From: Chloroflexota bacterium
GTDB lineage: Bacteria > Chloroflexota > Chloroflexia > Chloroflexales > Roseiflexaceae
DNA: 64,000 nucleotides
Direction: 5' to 3'
Assembly (NCBI GenBank): GCA_013388755.1
Contig: JACAEQ010000032.1
Location: 1-64,000, forward strand
Shown piece after piece: positions 1 through 8,273 of this stretch. Position 1 is the first letter of the stretch, and each line of letters starts with the position of its first letter. A model generated the notes under the pieces. That model made no database searches, was not told the DNA's origin, and worked only from the letters and a program-made list of their open reading frames with translations. Made by a program: the position numbers and the translations under genes.

Positions 1-33
1 CCACAGCACAGCCCAAAACGTCGTTTCGCTTAT

Positions 34-249
34 TTAAACGGCTTTGCGCCGAACCGTCGGTGGAACCAGGCGGATTGGTTGCTGCTGCTGGGCGCAGTAA
101 TTCGCCAGGTCAGCATTATAGCCGCAGGCATTGCAGATCGGCAGGCCGCCGGGCACGCGATAGTGAACCGTCGGGCGACCACAGTCGGGGCAATACTGCA
201 CGGAACCCTTGAGCCCATTGAGGCCGCTGTCTTTCATCAGAGTCATCAT
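34..249 (-). CDS. Small zinc-ribbon-like protein
   Basis: A 71-73 residue protein of unknown function. It carries two CxxC pairs, CPDC near residue 22 and CNAC near residue 41, about 16 residues apart, the spacing of a small rubredoxin-like zinc ribbon; the C-terminal third is Gln/Pro/Arg rich and without signals. No membrane segment. Start choice: the Shine-Dalgarno AAGGAG (256-261) touches the first possible ATG at 255, so the ATGs at 249 (6-nt spacer) or 246 are better starts. It stands alone downstream of the secreted repeat protein, with its own candidate control region (304-382). It could bind zinc, nucleic acid or a protein partner; nothing here decides. Confidence 0.7.
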   Translation of the reverse strand: MMTLMKDSGLNGLKGSVQYCPDCGRPTVHYRVPGGLPICNACGYNADLANYCAQQQQPIRLVPPTVRRKAV

Positions 250-271
250 CGCCATCTCCTTTGTTTATTCT

Positions 272-306
272 GGTGAACGTATGCCCGCGTTTCTTTTGCG
301 TTCACC
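272..306. repeat. Inverted repeat upstream of the zinc-ribbon gene
   Basis: Perfect 8-bp arms GGTGAACG (272-279) and CGTTCACC (299-306) with a 19-nt spacer. It lies in the leader of the small zinc-ribbon gene, just before its ribosome binding site, so it could be an operator, a leader hairpin or the terminator of the secreted-protein gene. Confidence 0.4.
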
Positions 307-382
307 ATACCACCCCTCCCCTGCGGTACGGCCCCGGTGTAACCATGGTGTAACCTCGGCGGGACTGCGGTGAGACTGCGGT
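304..382 (-). promoter_or_regulatory. Tandem direct repeats with 11-bp period
   Basis: Two pairs of 9-bp direct repeats lie side by side: GGTGTAACC at 336-344 and 347-355, and GACTGCGGT at 363-371 and 374-382. Each pair repeats every 11 bp, about one helical turn. On the minus strand the first pair reads TTACAC-N5-TTACAC, the layout used by OmpR/PhoB-type response regulators. A TATGGT candidate -10 (minus strand, 304-309) without a good -35 would put the repeats near -39 to -58, an activator position for the downstream small gene. Seen: the repeats. Inferred: regulator class and promoter. Confidence 0.45.
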
Positions 383-436
383 TACCGCCATGTTGGACGT
401 ATGAGGCGGCGTAAAGGTTCCCGCGTGGGGCAATGG

Positions 437-1954
437 TTACTGGATCAGCACACCACGCACACTACGCTGCACCAGATACATCTGGTAGTACGACTGCCAC
501 TGATCCTGGGACCACCAGCAGTTGGCGTGATAGGCGGCGTCGAAGGCCATGCGCAGTCCGCCCGTGCTGTCAATTGCCATAGCCGGAGTCCATGCGCTCC
601 AGATGCCGCCAGTGCAGACCGGCGCGAAGGCGACCGGCCATTCCTGGGCAAGCGTTGCCTGGGTATCAATGTCCTGTCGTTGCCATGTAGCCTGCGATGA
701 GGCGCAGTTGGCGTTACAGCGGGCATAGCCGATGCCGGAGTTCTGGGTGATAAAGATGGCATGTGATCGCCCCTGGGCGTCAATTTCCAGATCTGGCGCA
801 GCGCCGTGATATGCGCCCAGGCCAAGGCTGGTTTTGCCCCAATTGGTCGGGTTTACGCAGTTGATGTTGCACCAGCCGTAGTACAGCTCGGAACCCGTGC
901 CATTGTCAAGTGCTTCGGGATAATACAGGACGCGAGGATTGTCGTTGGCATCCAGTTCGAGATCCCAACCGGGGCGCGGTCCCTGACCTCGCGGCCAAAG
1001 CGCGACTCGCTTCCAGCCGTCAACTGTGTCGCAGCCAGTGTCGCAGGCCAGATAGTGGAGCATTGGAGTATCGCCACTGAGCGCTGTAAACGCTGCAAGA
1101 ACCCGCGGTTGACCGTTTGAGGTGAATTCCAGCGATGGATACTGGAAGTTTTCGGCATTGGCGGTTCCGTATACATGCTCGCCAATCTGAACTTCATACC
1201 AGCTGTCGATATTGCCGCAATCCATCTGGCAGTATACATAATATGTGCCATAGCGATCAGGCTCGGCGATATAATTGGCATCAGCGTAGACAAATGCCGG
1301 GTTGCCCTGGTTGTCGACATCAAAATAACGCTGCGGCAGGTCATTGTCGGTGAGATTCATGGGTGAAACCGCGGCGACCGGAATAAGATAGGTGACTTGC
1401 CATTGAGCGCGATCGATGCAGTTCGTATCACACTGGGCGTAATAGTAGTCATAGTTGACATAAATATTATTACGCCAGGTACGGAGCAGCAGGCGTGGCC
1501 GGCCATCGGGGGTCACGGCCAGTTGTACTTCATTGACGCGCACTCCCAGATCCTCAAGGAGTTTGACTTCATGCCAGTTGGCGCCCTGATTGCAGTTTGC
1601 CGCACAGTAACGATAGACGGCATAGGTTGGTGTGCGCTGATCGCCGCCATATTGGGCTTCGTAGTAATGGTAGGCCATATGAATGGCTTTCTGGTTGTCA
1701 ACTTCAATGGCGGCGCCACTGGTTTTCCAGCTGGAATCCACGAAAAATGAGGCGCGTTGCACCGGCGGCGGTTGATCAGGCGGCGGTTGATCGGGCGGCG
1801 GGGTGGTTTGCGTACCGGTGGTTACCAGCGGAAGATATGCGCGTGGCGTCAGGGCGGTGGTTGGCGCCGGTTCATTATTCGCCATGATGAGGTTAGGATT
1901 GGCCGCCAGCGCAATGAGCGGCAGCAAGAGCAGCAATGACAGATAACGGTGCAT
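437..1954 (-). CDS. Secreted six-repeat beta-propeller-like protein
   Basis: A 505-residue exported protein of unknown function. It opens with a signal peptide (MHRY plus a Leu-rich core, probable cleavage near residues 18-26), then a Pro-rich linker with PPPDQ repeats (about 52-65). From about residue 117 it has six units of roughly 50-60 residues, each with an aromatic residue, Cys-x3-Cys and a Trp five residues later (six in the last unit): CAANC, CDTNC, CQMDC, CDTGC, CNINC and CNANC. This suggests one disulfide per blade of a sialidase-like six-bladed propeller; sialidase catalytic residues were not recognised. A Cys/Trp-rich C-terminus (about 450-495) may be a degenerate seventh unit. 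The start has a good GGAGG site 8 nt upstream. It lies downstream of the cupin gene and past a terminator, so it is probably a separate unit. Confidence 0.75.
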   Translation of the reverse strand: MHRYLSLLLLLPLIALAANPNLIMANNEPAPTTALTPRAYLPLVTTGTQTTPPPDQPPPDQPPPVQRASFFVDSSWKTSGAAIEVDNQKAIHMAYHYYEAQYGGDQRTPTYAVYRYCAANCNQGANWHEVKLLEDLGVRVNEVQLAVTPDGRPRLLLRTWRNNIYVNYDYYYAQCDTNCIDRAQWQVTYLIPVAAVSPMNLTDNDLPQRYFDVDNQGNPAFVYADANYIAEPDRYGTYYVYCQMDCGNIDSWYEVQIGEHVYGTANAENFQYPSLEFTSNGQPRVLAAFTALSGDTPMLHYLACDTGCDTVDGWKRVALWPRGQGPRPGWDLELDANDNPRVLYYPEALDNGTGSELYYGWCNINCVNPTNWGKTSLGLGAYHGAAPDLEIDAQGRSHAIFITQNSGIGYARCNANCASSQATWQRQDIDTQATLAQEWPVAFAPVCTGGIWSAWTPAMAIDSTGGLRMAFDAAYHANCWWSQDQWQSYYQMYLVQRSVRGVLIQ

Positions 1955-1976
1955 GATAAGCCTCCGAATACAACAG

Positions 1977-2003
1977 GTTTCCGGGAGATATACTCCCGGA
2001 AAC
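1977..2003. terminator. Perfect hairpin between cupin and secreted-protein genes
   Basis: Arms of 11 bp (GTTTCCGGGAG at 1977-1987, CTCCCGGAAAC at 1993-2003) with a 5-nt ATATA loop. It lies 19 nt past the stop codon of the cupin gene. No long T run follows, so termination is inferred from stem quality and position. Confidence 0.65.
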
Positions 2004-2021
2004 TGTGATAGTTATTAATGG

Positions 2022-2489
2022 TTATGCGCGCATTTCGACGTGATAGCGGCCAGCAACTTCGGCCATAACGGTTTTGCTGGGCGGGCCGTTCTGTGCCACC
2101 TGGCTGAGCGCCAGCAGGAATTCTTCATGACCGCCGGGGAAGAGGCAGACCAGGATTTTACCGGGGACGTCGCCCACATTCCTGAAATTGTGGAGCAACC
2201 CTTCCGGCAGGATAGCAACATCGCCGGGGCCTGCGGGAACGACCTGGTTTCCTACCAGAATATTGAAGCTGCCATCAACGACATAGATGATCTTGTGACC
2301 TTCGTGCAGAATATGCGGCGGTGAGCCGCTGCCTGGCGATACGACCTGTTCGATAAGCGAGAATGCGCCGGCGGTATCAGCGGCGGTAACCTTGGGGGTA
2401 AGCTTGATGCCCATCATCGTGAATGCCGCGCGCTCATCGTGGGTGATCAGTTTGCCGGTCATGTCACTGGCGATACTCGTGGATGCCAT
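2022..2489 (-). CDS. Cupin-domain protein
   Basis: A 155-residue single-domain cupin. Cupin motif 1 is PPHILHEGHKIIYVVDGSF (about 57-75): the usual G(x)5HxH is altered, with His at HILHEGH, so metal ligation may be retained. Motif 2 is GPGDVAILPEGLLHNF (about 87-102), with the conserved Pro and His. Such proteins are small dioxygenases, isomerases or sugar-binding sensors; the substrate cannot be read from sequence. No signal peptide. The start follows GAGGAGG by 8 nt. It lies immediately downstream of the MalT-like regulator in the same orientation, separated by two hairpins, so it could be that regulator's target (inference). Confidence 0.8.
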   Translation of the reverse strand: MASTSIASDMTGKLITHDERAAFTMMGIKLTPKVTAADTAGAFSLIEQVVSPGSGSPPHILHEGHKIIYVVDGSFNILVGNQVVPAGPGDVAILPEGLLHNFRNVGDVPGKILVCLFPGGHEEFLLALSQVAQNGPPSKTVMAEVAGRYHVEMRA

Positions 2490-2519
2490 TGGTGAAGCCT
2501 CCTCATTTCATTTGTTACT

Positions 2520-2543
2520 GCCATCGTCCTGTGCGACGATGGC
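2520..2543. promoter_or_regulatory. Perfect hairpin/operator upstream of the cupin gene
   Basis: GCCATCGTC (2520-2528) and GACGATGGC (2535-2543) form a perfect 9-bp inverted repeat with a 6-nt loop, 31 nt upstream of the cupin start. A TATGAT-like -10 (minus strand) lies just upstream, so the palindrome would be near +1, either an operator or a leader hairpin. Confidence 0.4.
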
Positions 2544-2648
2544 TGCATCATAGCGGGGAGGAGGGTGTAGTGTGATGCCCCAAACGGGCCATTCGCCGGG
2601 TGTAGCAGGGTGTAGATTTTACGTCGCCAAAAGAGATGTTTCCGCTTT

Positions 2649-2671
2649 TTCGCGGGTGAGACGCCCGCGAA
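2649..2671. terminator. Hairpin downstream of the MalT-like regulator
   Basis: TTCGCGGG (2649-2656) and CCCGCGAA (2664-2671), perfect 8-bp arms and a 7-nt loop, 23 nt past the stop codon of the regulator gene. On the minus strand the hairpin is followed by A, not T, so classic Rho-independent termination is uncertain. Confidence 0.45.
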
Positions 2672-2694
2672 TCGACGAGCAGTGCGGGAGATGT

Positions 2695-5433
2695 TTATTT
2701 GAGGAGGCCGAGTTCGCGGGCGCGGGTTACGGCAGCGGTGCGATTTCCAACGCCAAGTTTGCCATAGATGTTGATGGTATGGCGTTTTACTGTCGCGGCG
2801 GCGACTACCAGGCGCCGAGCGATGTCGGCATTGCTGAGACCATGCGCCAGCAGGCGGAGAACTTCAATTTCACGGGGTGATAGCGCTTCGGTGAGTTGCG
2901 CGGTTGGAAGCGGTTGCGGCTGGGCGCTGGGTGATAGTGGCGAGGTTGTACTGTCGCGCTGGAAAATTGCGAGCGCCGAATCAATGAGCGTCGGCTGGAG
3001 GGCGTGGATATCGCGCCGTTTAAGTATGGGGATAATGACCGGGCCTTCCTGGAGCAAGATGCCGGGCATCGCGCGCTGTGCCATCTCAGCCAGGGTTTGA
3101 TCAAGGAGGGGCAGCGCATCATTGGGGCGTTGCCATGCCAGATAGAGTTGCGCCAGGCTAAGCTGGGCGTTGGTGATAAGCAGCGTATTGCGTGTGTGGC
3201 GCTGCCTGGCTACTGCGTCGCGCAGGTGTTCTTCGGCGTGCGCGAAGCGTTCCTCCGCGAGCGCCCCCAGGCCGGCCATCAGTGGCGCCGCAACATGGAT
3301 TTCCGGCAAATCATAGGGTTCTTCATGGGTCATCATTTGCCGATAGATATAACGCGCTTTATCAAGGTCGCCCTGGAGCAGTGCGGCGCGTCCCGCGAGG
3401 TAGCGATAGCAGACCAGCCACTGGCGATAGGTTAGCACCTGTTCGATCCGAGGCAGGATGGCGCTGAACTCCTCATCGAAACGGGTGTAGTCCCCCTGAA
3501 TCAGCGCGCTGGTAAGATGTACATGGTCGATAAAGAGATGGAGATGAGCGAAATCGCCCAGTTGATTACAGAATGCACGGGCGCGGGAGGCTATGGCGCA
3601 CGCTTGCTCAATATTGCCCTGAAGCAGTTCGATATAGCCCAGATAGGCAAGCGAACCGGCCGCGATCGGGCTGAGATCATCGCCAAACAATGTCAGTGCG
3701 CGGCGGCATAGCGCTTCAATTGGCGCCATGCCAATATTGCCGAAAACTGCATGCGGCCCCAGGCTGGAGATAATGCTATAGTAAGCCTTATGGTCGCCAG
3801 ATGCGCCAACATCAGCCAGTATCGCTTCAAGATACGCTTCACACTGAGGCCAGTCCTGCTGGTAGTAGGCGATCCAGCTAAGATTCACCGTAGATTTGAT
3901 TTTGCGGTGTAATGGTATGGTGTAACCAAGTGAGCGCTGTAAGACTGGTAGGGCAGGCTGTACTTGCGCCAGGCATGTGTATACCTCGCCAAGTTCCACC
4001 AGGGCTTCGCCCTCGCCCAGCGGGTCATTGATGCTTTCAAACCGATGTAGCGCCTGTTCCAGTATTGGGCGCGACATTTCATAATGACCACGGTGGGCTG
4101 CATCGGCGCCAAGCAGCAGAATAAGCCAGGGGCGCTGGTCACGGATGGACTGGGGGAGTTCCTCAATGAGGCGGCGTAGACCGCTCGTATAGCCTTCCTT
4201 GAGTAACTGCCGGCCTACCTGTTCCAGCAGTTCGGCAGCGTCATTCCACTGGCTGGCGGCAAGAAGATAATGAATGGCGCGGATTGGCAGGGTTTCCGCT
4301 TCAGCGGCGCGACGGTATAGTTCGCGTACATGGGATTCCGCGGCTTCCTGCCGCAATATGCGCTGCAGATACTGGGCGAATAGCGCATGATAGCGGTATA
4401 CCGGCGAATCCGCTGGGGAGTGCGGCGATCTTTCGGGATGCGGCCAGGTGCTGACAGTTGCTGACTGGCTGGTAAGTAGAAACAGATTGCCGCGATAGAG
4501 GCGTTCAAGGAGCGCGGCGGCATCAGCGAGACCGGTTACGGCCTGGCAGAGCGCGGGGGTCAGTTCCGCCAGGATGGAGGTTTCGAGCAGAAATGTTCGG
4601 GTTTGGGCGTCAATCTGGGTAAGCACTTCTTCGGCCAGAAAGTCGAAAATGTAATGCTGTGCATCGCCCAGATGCTGCAGGAAGATATGACGATGGCCGC
4701 TTCTGTCAATCTGTTCCAGTTTAAGGGATAGGAGGTGAATCCCCGCGGCCCAGCCTTCAGTGCGCTGGTGTAATTCCGTAAGTTGTTCCGGCAGCAGCGT
4801 CAGACCGCGCTGCTGATTGAGCCAGCGGTTCATTTCATCGATAGAAAAACGCAGATCGTCAAGGCGAAACTCGGCAAGTTGGTCACGAGCGCGCAGGCGG
4901 GCGAGTGCGAGCGGCGGATCATAGCGGGTTGTCACCGCCAGATGCATTGCTGGCGGCATGTGCTCAAGCAGGTAATCCAGCGCTGAAAAGATGGCTGGTT
5001 CGTAAATATGGTGGAGATCATCAAGCGCCAGAAGAAATGATGGTGGGTCCAGTTCGATGATCTCATTAATCAGCATGCTTGTGATTCGGCGTAGATCCTG
5101 TTCGGGGTGGGCGCTATTCTGGAGCAGTATACTGGTGTGAGCGCCAAAAGTTGGATGTAGCTGGCAGAGCGCTTTCAGAAGGCCGCTGAAGAAGAAACTG
5201 GGATTGTTGTCATCATCGTCAAGCGACAGCCATGCAATGGGAATGTCACGATGAATGCGCGGCAATGACGCCAGAAGTGTTGTTTTGCCTGAACCGGCGG
5301 GAGCCGAAAGCAGGATGAGCCGCCTGGTTGTAGCCGCGGCGGCAAGACGCTGCAATAACGCTTCGCGCCGGCATGGTTCGGCGCTAAGATGTGGCGGTTG
5401 CAGTTTGGTGCTGGGAAACCACCAGTTGTCCAT
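2695..5433 (-). CDS. MalT/LAL-type LuxR transcriptional regulator
   Basis: A 912-residue ATP-dependent regulator of the MalT family (LAL type: large ATP-binding LuxR regulators). An N-terminal STAND-type NTPase carries Walker A APAGSGKTTLL (about 45-55) and a Walker B-like FLLALDDLHHI (about 115-125). A long helical, TPR-like middle (about 430-800) should bind an inducer. The C-terminus is a LuxR helix-turn-helix beginning LSPREIEVLRLLAHGLSN (about 850-868) and containing VKRHTINIYGKLGV. In this family an inducer and ATP drive oligomerisation and activation of nearby operons. The Shine-Dalgarno is weak (AGAAG). A 16-bp perfect GC palindrome (5453-5468) lies about 20 nt upstream. Its target is unknown; the cupin gene downstream is the nearest candidate. 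Confidence 0.9.
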   Translation of the reverse strand: MDNWWFPSTKLQPPHLSAEPCRREALLQRLAAAATTRRLILLSAPAGSGKTTLLASLPRIHRDIPIAWLSLDDDDNNPSFFFSGLLKALCQLHPTFGAHTSILLQNSAHPEQDLRRITSMLINEIIELDPPSFLLALDDLHHIYEPAIFSALDYLLEHMPPAMHLAVTTRYDPPLALARLRARDQLAEFRLDDLRFSIDEMNRWLNQQRGLTLLPEQLTELHQRTEGWAAGIHLLSLKLEQIDRSGHRHIFLQHLGDAQHYIFDFLAEEVLTQIDAQTRTFLLETSILAELTPALCQAVTGLADAAALLERLYRGNLFLLTSQSATVSTWPHPERSPHSPADSPVYRYHALFAQYLQRILRQEAAESHVRELYRRAAEAETLPIRAIHYLLAASQWNDAAELLEQVGRQLLKEGYTSGLRRLIEELPQSIRDQRPWLILLLGADAAHRGHYEMSRPILEQALHRFESINDPLGEGEALVELGEVYTCLAQVQPALPVLQRSLGYTIPLHRKIKSTVNLSWIAYYQQDWPQCEAYLEAILADVGASGDHKAYYSIISSLGPHAVFGNIGMAPIEALCRRALTLFGDDLSPIAAGSLAYLGYIELLQGNIEQACAIASRARAFCNQLGDFAHLHLFIDHVHLTSALIQGDYTRFDEEFSAILPRIEQVLTYRQWLVCYRYLAGRAALLQGDLDKARYIYRQMMTHEEPYDLPEIHVAAPLMAGLGALAEERFAHAEEHLRDAVARQRHTRNTLLITNAQLSLAQLYLAWQRPNDALPLLDQTLAEMAQRAMPGILLQEGPVIIPILKRRDIHALQPTLIDSALAIFQRDSTTSPLSPSAQPQPLPTAQLTEALSPREIEVLRLLAHGLSNADIARRLVVAAATVKRHTINIYGKLGVGNRTAAVTRARELGLLK

Positions 5434-5452
5434 GCTGAGGCTTCTCTTTTTG

Positions 5453-5468
5453 CCGCGCCGCGGCGCGG
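5453..5468. promoter_or_regulatory. 16-bp perfect palindrome before the MalT-like gene
   Basis: CCGCGCCGCGGCGCGG is fully self-complementary and sits about 20 nt upstream of the regulator's ATG. It could be an autoregulatory operator or a terminator for the hydroxylase gene upstream. Its pure GC content raises the chance of coincidence. Confidence 0.3.
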
Positions 5469-5581
5469 TATTGGATATGCGTCGCCAGCCGTGGCCTTCA
5501 CCCTCACCCTTTTCGGCCAGTTCAGACCACGACTGGCGGCGTCGTTGACTTCAACTGTAACTGTTTCCAGGGCGCGCCGGC

Positions 5582-7867
5582 TTACGCCTGCGCTTCCCGC
5601 ATCGCGCGCCAGAGCATTTCTGCACGGATCGGAATCTCTGTCACGCGAACGCCGGTGGCAGCGCGGACGGCGTTGGCGATGGCGGCGGCGCCCGCGGTAA
5701 TTGGCGGCTCGCCGATGCCGCGCGCACCAAACGGGCCGTGCGGTGAGCGATTCTCCACCAGCACCGCCTCAATATCGGGCACCTGGTCAAACGCCGGCAG
5801 GTTGTAATCCATGAAACTGGCCGTCAGCAACTGGCCATATTCATCGTAGACCATCGCTTCGTACATACCCCAGCCAATCCCCTGGACCGACCCGCCATGG
5901 ATCTGGCCAATCACCATCGTCGGGTTAAGCGCAAAACCCACATCCTGCACCGCGACATATTGCTTGAGCGTCACCTGGCCGGTGTCGGGATCGACATGGA
6001 CCTTTGCAAGGTGAGCGACGAAGCCGGGAGCATTTTCGGAAACCGCGGCGCCACCTTCCGCGACGATCGGCCCGGGACCACCGGCCCTGCCTTCGGCAAT
6101 CGCCGCCAGTTCGCCAATCGGCGCCGCCTTATCGGGAAAGCCCTTGACGCTGACAATGCCGTCGCGCAACTCAAGATCCGCCGCGCTCGCTTCGAAGTGA
6201 TCGGCAGCAACCTGAAACAGCTTTTCGCGCACCGCACGCGCCGCGTTCGCCACCGCCCCGGCGACGCTGTAGGTCGTCTGGCTCCCGCCAGACGGCCCGG
6301 CGAACGGGCCGCTCCGCGTATCGCCCTGAATCAGTTCCACCTGTTCCGGCGGGACGCTAAGGATTTCAGCGGCAACCAGCACCAGCGACGAATTGACACC
6401 TGAGATATCGACCGAACCGACATGCACCCGGACCGTGCCATCGGTGTCTACACGGCATACTGAAGCGGCAGGCGACATACCGCATGGCCAGCCACCGACG
6501 GCAATGCCGATCCCTTCGTTCGGTCCCGCCTCACGTTCCTTCCAGGCAGGGTGATCGCGCAGCCGTTCGAGCACCAGGTTCAGCCCCATGTGGGGCCATG
6601 GATCATTGTTTCCCATGGGATCGCCGGTTTCGGCGGCATTCTGCAGGCGAAACTCGAGCGGATCACGGCCAAGGGCACGCGCGATGTCATCAATCGTAGA
6701 CTCAATCGCGAATGTCGCAGTCGGCGCGCCAGGCGCACGATAGGCGCCGCCTTGCGGTTTGTGGGTCAGCACCTCATAGCAGTCAATCTGCAGATTTGGG
6801 CACTTATAGTAACCACCGAGCAGGATGCTGACAATGCCCCCGAGGGTAAATGGAAAGACGCCATTGTCCATCAAGACGCGCGCCTGAAGCGCAGTCAGCG
6901 CGCCGTCGGCACGCGCGCCAACCTTCAGCTCCACAATTGCGGCAGGCGATGGCGTGGTTGAGAGAAAATCCTCGGTGCGGGTCAGCACCAGCCGCACCGG
7001 GCGTTTGACCGTGACTGCAACCGCCGCCGTCAATGGATCGATAATGCCATACTTCGCGCCAAAGCCGCCACCGATCGTCATCGGCACGACACGCACCCTG
7101 TGCTTCGGGAGTGAAAGCAGGCGTGCCACTTCGTCGCGCACGCCAAACTGCCCCTGTGTACTGGTATAGACCGTCACGCTGCCACGATACGGGTCCGGCT
7201 CGGCCACCGACGCATGCGGCTCAAGGTATCCCTGATGCACCATCGGTGTGCGGTAGACACGCTCGATAACGACATCGGCGTCGGCAAAACCACGTTTCAC
7301 GTCGCCGCGCGCATAGTGTGCTTCGTCATGGATATTCGACGGCGCGCCGGCTGTCTCCTGTTCGCGTTTGTCAACCGCCGCGTGCGCCGCCGTCAGATCC
7401 ATGCCCTCTTTTGGCAGACCGTTCGGCCAGATGACCGGCGCATCAGGCGCGGCTGCCCTGATCACATCAACAACCGGCGGCAGCGGTTCATACTCGATGA
7501 CCACCTGATCGGCGGCATCCTGGGCAGCCGCCTCGGTCTCACCGACCACGACGACCACCGGCTGCCCGCGAAACAGCACGCGTTCTTTTGCGAGGACGGC
7601 ACTATGGCGCGAATTGACGGCACGGTCGCGCGTGGGTAAGTCATCGGCGGTCAGGACAGCGACGACGCCCGACATGGCCTGCGCGGCAGAGACATCAATC
7701 GCTGTAATACGCGCATGGGCGTACGGGCTCAGCACCGGGCGGGCATGCAGCATGCCGGGCAGAACCAGGTCACCGGCATATTTCGCGCTGCCGGTTACTT
7801 TCTCGAGGCCCTCAACCAGACGATGCCCTTTGCCAAGATAGCGAAACTCTGATCCATTCTGTGTCAC
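5582..7867 (-). CDS. Xanthine dehydrogenase-family molybdopterin subunit
   Basis: Large molybdenum-cofactor subunit of the xanthine dehydrogenase/aldehyde oxidase family, about 761 residues. An a/b hammerhead domain comes first (GSAKYAGDLVLPGMLHAR), then the MoCo-binding region with TIGGGFGAK, GGAYRAPGAP and, near the C-terminus, GARGIGEPP with the family's catalytic Glu. Such enzymes hydroxylate purines, aldehydes or CO and normally work with FAD and 2Fe-2S subunits. Neither is encoded next to this gene, so partners must lie elsewhere; the substrate is open. Start: a GTG at 7867 with a strong AAGGAAGG just upstream fits best; ATG 7891 and 7951 are longer options, the last overlapping gatC. 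It lies 28 nt downstream of gatC and may be cotranscribed. Confidence 0.88.
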   Translation of the reverse strand: MTQNGSEFRYLGKGHRLVEGLEKVTGSAKYAGDLVLPGMLHARPVLSPYAHARITAIDVSAAQAMSGVVAVLTADDLPTRDRAVNSRHSAVLAKERVLFRGQPVVVVVGETEAAAQDAADQVVIEYEPLPPVVDVIRAAAPDAPVIWPNGLPKEGMDLTAAHAAVDKREQETAGAPSNIHDEAHYARGDVKRGFADADVVIERVYRTPMVHQGYLEPHASVAEPDPYRGSVTVYTSTQGQFGVRDEVARLLSLPKHRVRVVPMTIGGGFGAKYGIIDPLTAAVAVTVKRPVRLVLTRTEDFLSTTPSPAAIVELKVGARADGALTALQARVLMDNGVFPFTLGGIVSILLGGYYKCPNLQIDCYEVLTHKPQGGAYRAPGAPTATFAIESTIDDIARALGRDPLEFRLQNAAETGDPMGNNDPWPHMGLNLVLERLRDHPAWKEREAGPNEGIGIAVGGWPCGMSPAASVCRVDTDGTVRVHVGSVDISGVNSSLVLVAAEILSVPPEQVELIQGDTRSGPFAGPSGGSQTTYSVAGAVANAARAVREKLFQVAADHFEASAADLELRDGIVSVKGFPDKAAPIGELAAIAEGRAGGPGPIVAEGGAAVSENAPGFVAHLAKVHVDPDTGQVTLKQYVAVQDVGFALNPTMVIGQIHGGSVQGIGWGMYEAMVYDEYGQLLTASFMDYNLPAFDQVPDIEAVLVENRSPHGPFGARGIGEPPITAGAAAIANAVRAATGVRVTEIPIRAEMLWRAMREAQA

Positions 7868-7895
7868 AGCTTCCTTCCTTCTCTCACACATCGTC

Positions 7896-8186
7896 TCATT
7901 CTTCAAAAATGGCACGGACACGGAACATGCCGTCCTGCTGCACCGGCGCATTCGCCAGCGCCTGCTCGCGCGCTAGCGATGGCCGCAATTCATCATCGCG
8001 CATCACATTGACCAGGTCGGTCACCTGCGCCGTGGGCGGGATCGTGCTGACATCAATCTGCTGCAACATCTGGAAGTGATCGAGGATATTTGAGAGTTGC
8101 TCGCGCATCTTCTCAAGTTCGGCTGGTGAAAGGCGCAGGCGCGCCAGACGTGCAACATGTTCCACTTCCGCCAGGGTCAGTGCCAT
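7896..8186 (-). CDS. gatC: Asp-tRNA(Asn)/Glu-tRNA(Gln) amidotransferase subunit C
   Basis: A 96-residue GatC, the small belt-like subunit of the GatCAB amidotransferase, which converts Glu-tRNA(Gln) or Asp-tRNA(Asn) to the amide form. The family signature is clear: LAEVEHVARLARLRLSPAE at the N-terminus, then NILDHFQMLQQIDVS and the C-terminal DELRPSLAREQALANAP. Start ATG 8186 has a GGAGG six bases upstream; a longer reading frame to 8246 lacks family similarity. gatA and gatB are not in this window, so the subunit is encoded apart from its partners, here at the end of the cdaA-ybbR run (gap 87 nt). Confidence 0.93.
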   Translation of the reverse strand: MALTLAEVEHVARLARLRLSPAELEKMREQLSNILDHFQMLQQIDVSTIPPTAQVTDLVNVMRDDELRPSLAREQALANAPVQQDGMFRVRAIFEE

Positions 8187-8273
8187 TATCAACCTCCATC
8201 GATCTCGACCCACATCTTGCCAGTACCGGCCATGCTCCAGGTTCACCGGCAGGCATGCCGCAGCGTCAACCGG

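Noticed and set aside
5582-8186. Xanthine dehydrogenase operon with gatC as a disguised small subunit
   Set aside because: gatC is a clear amidotransferase subunit with no Fe-S Cys residues; the hydroxylase subunit stands alone here.
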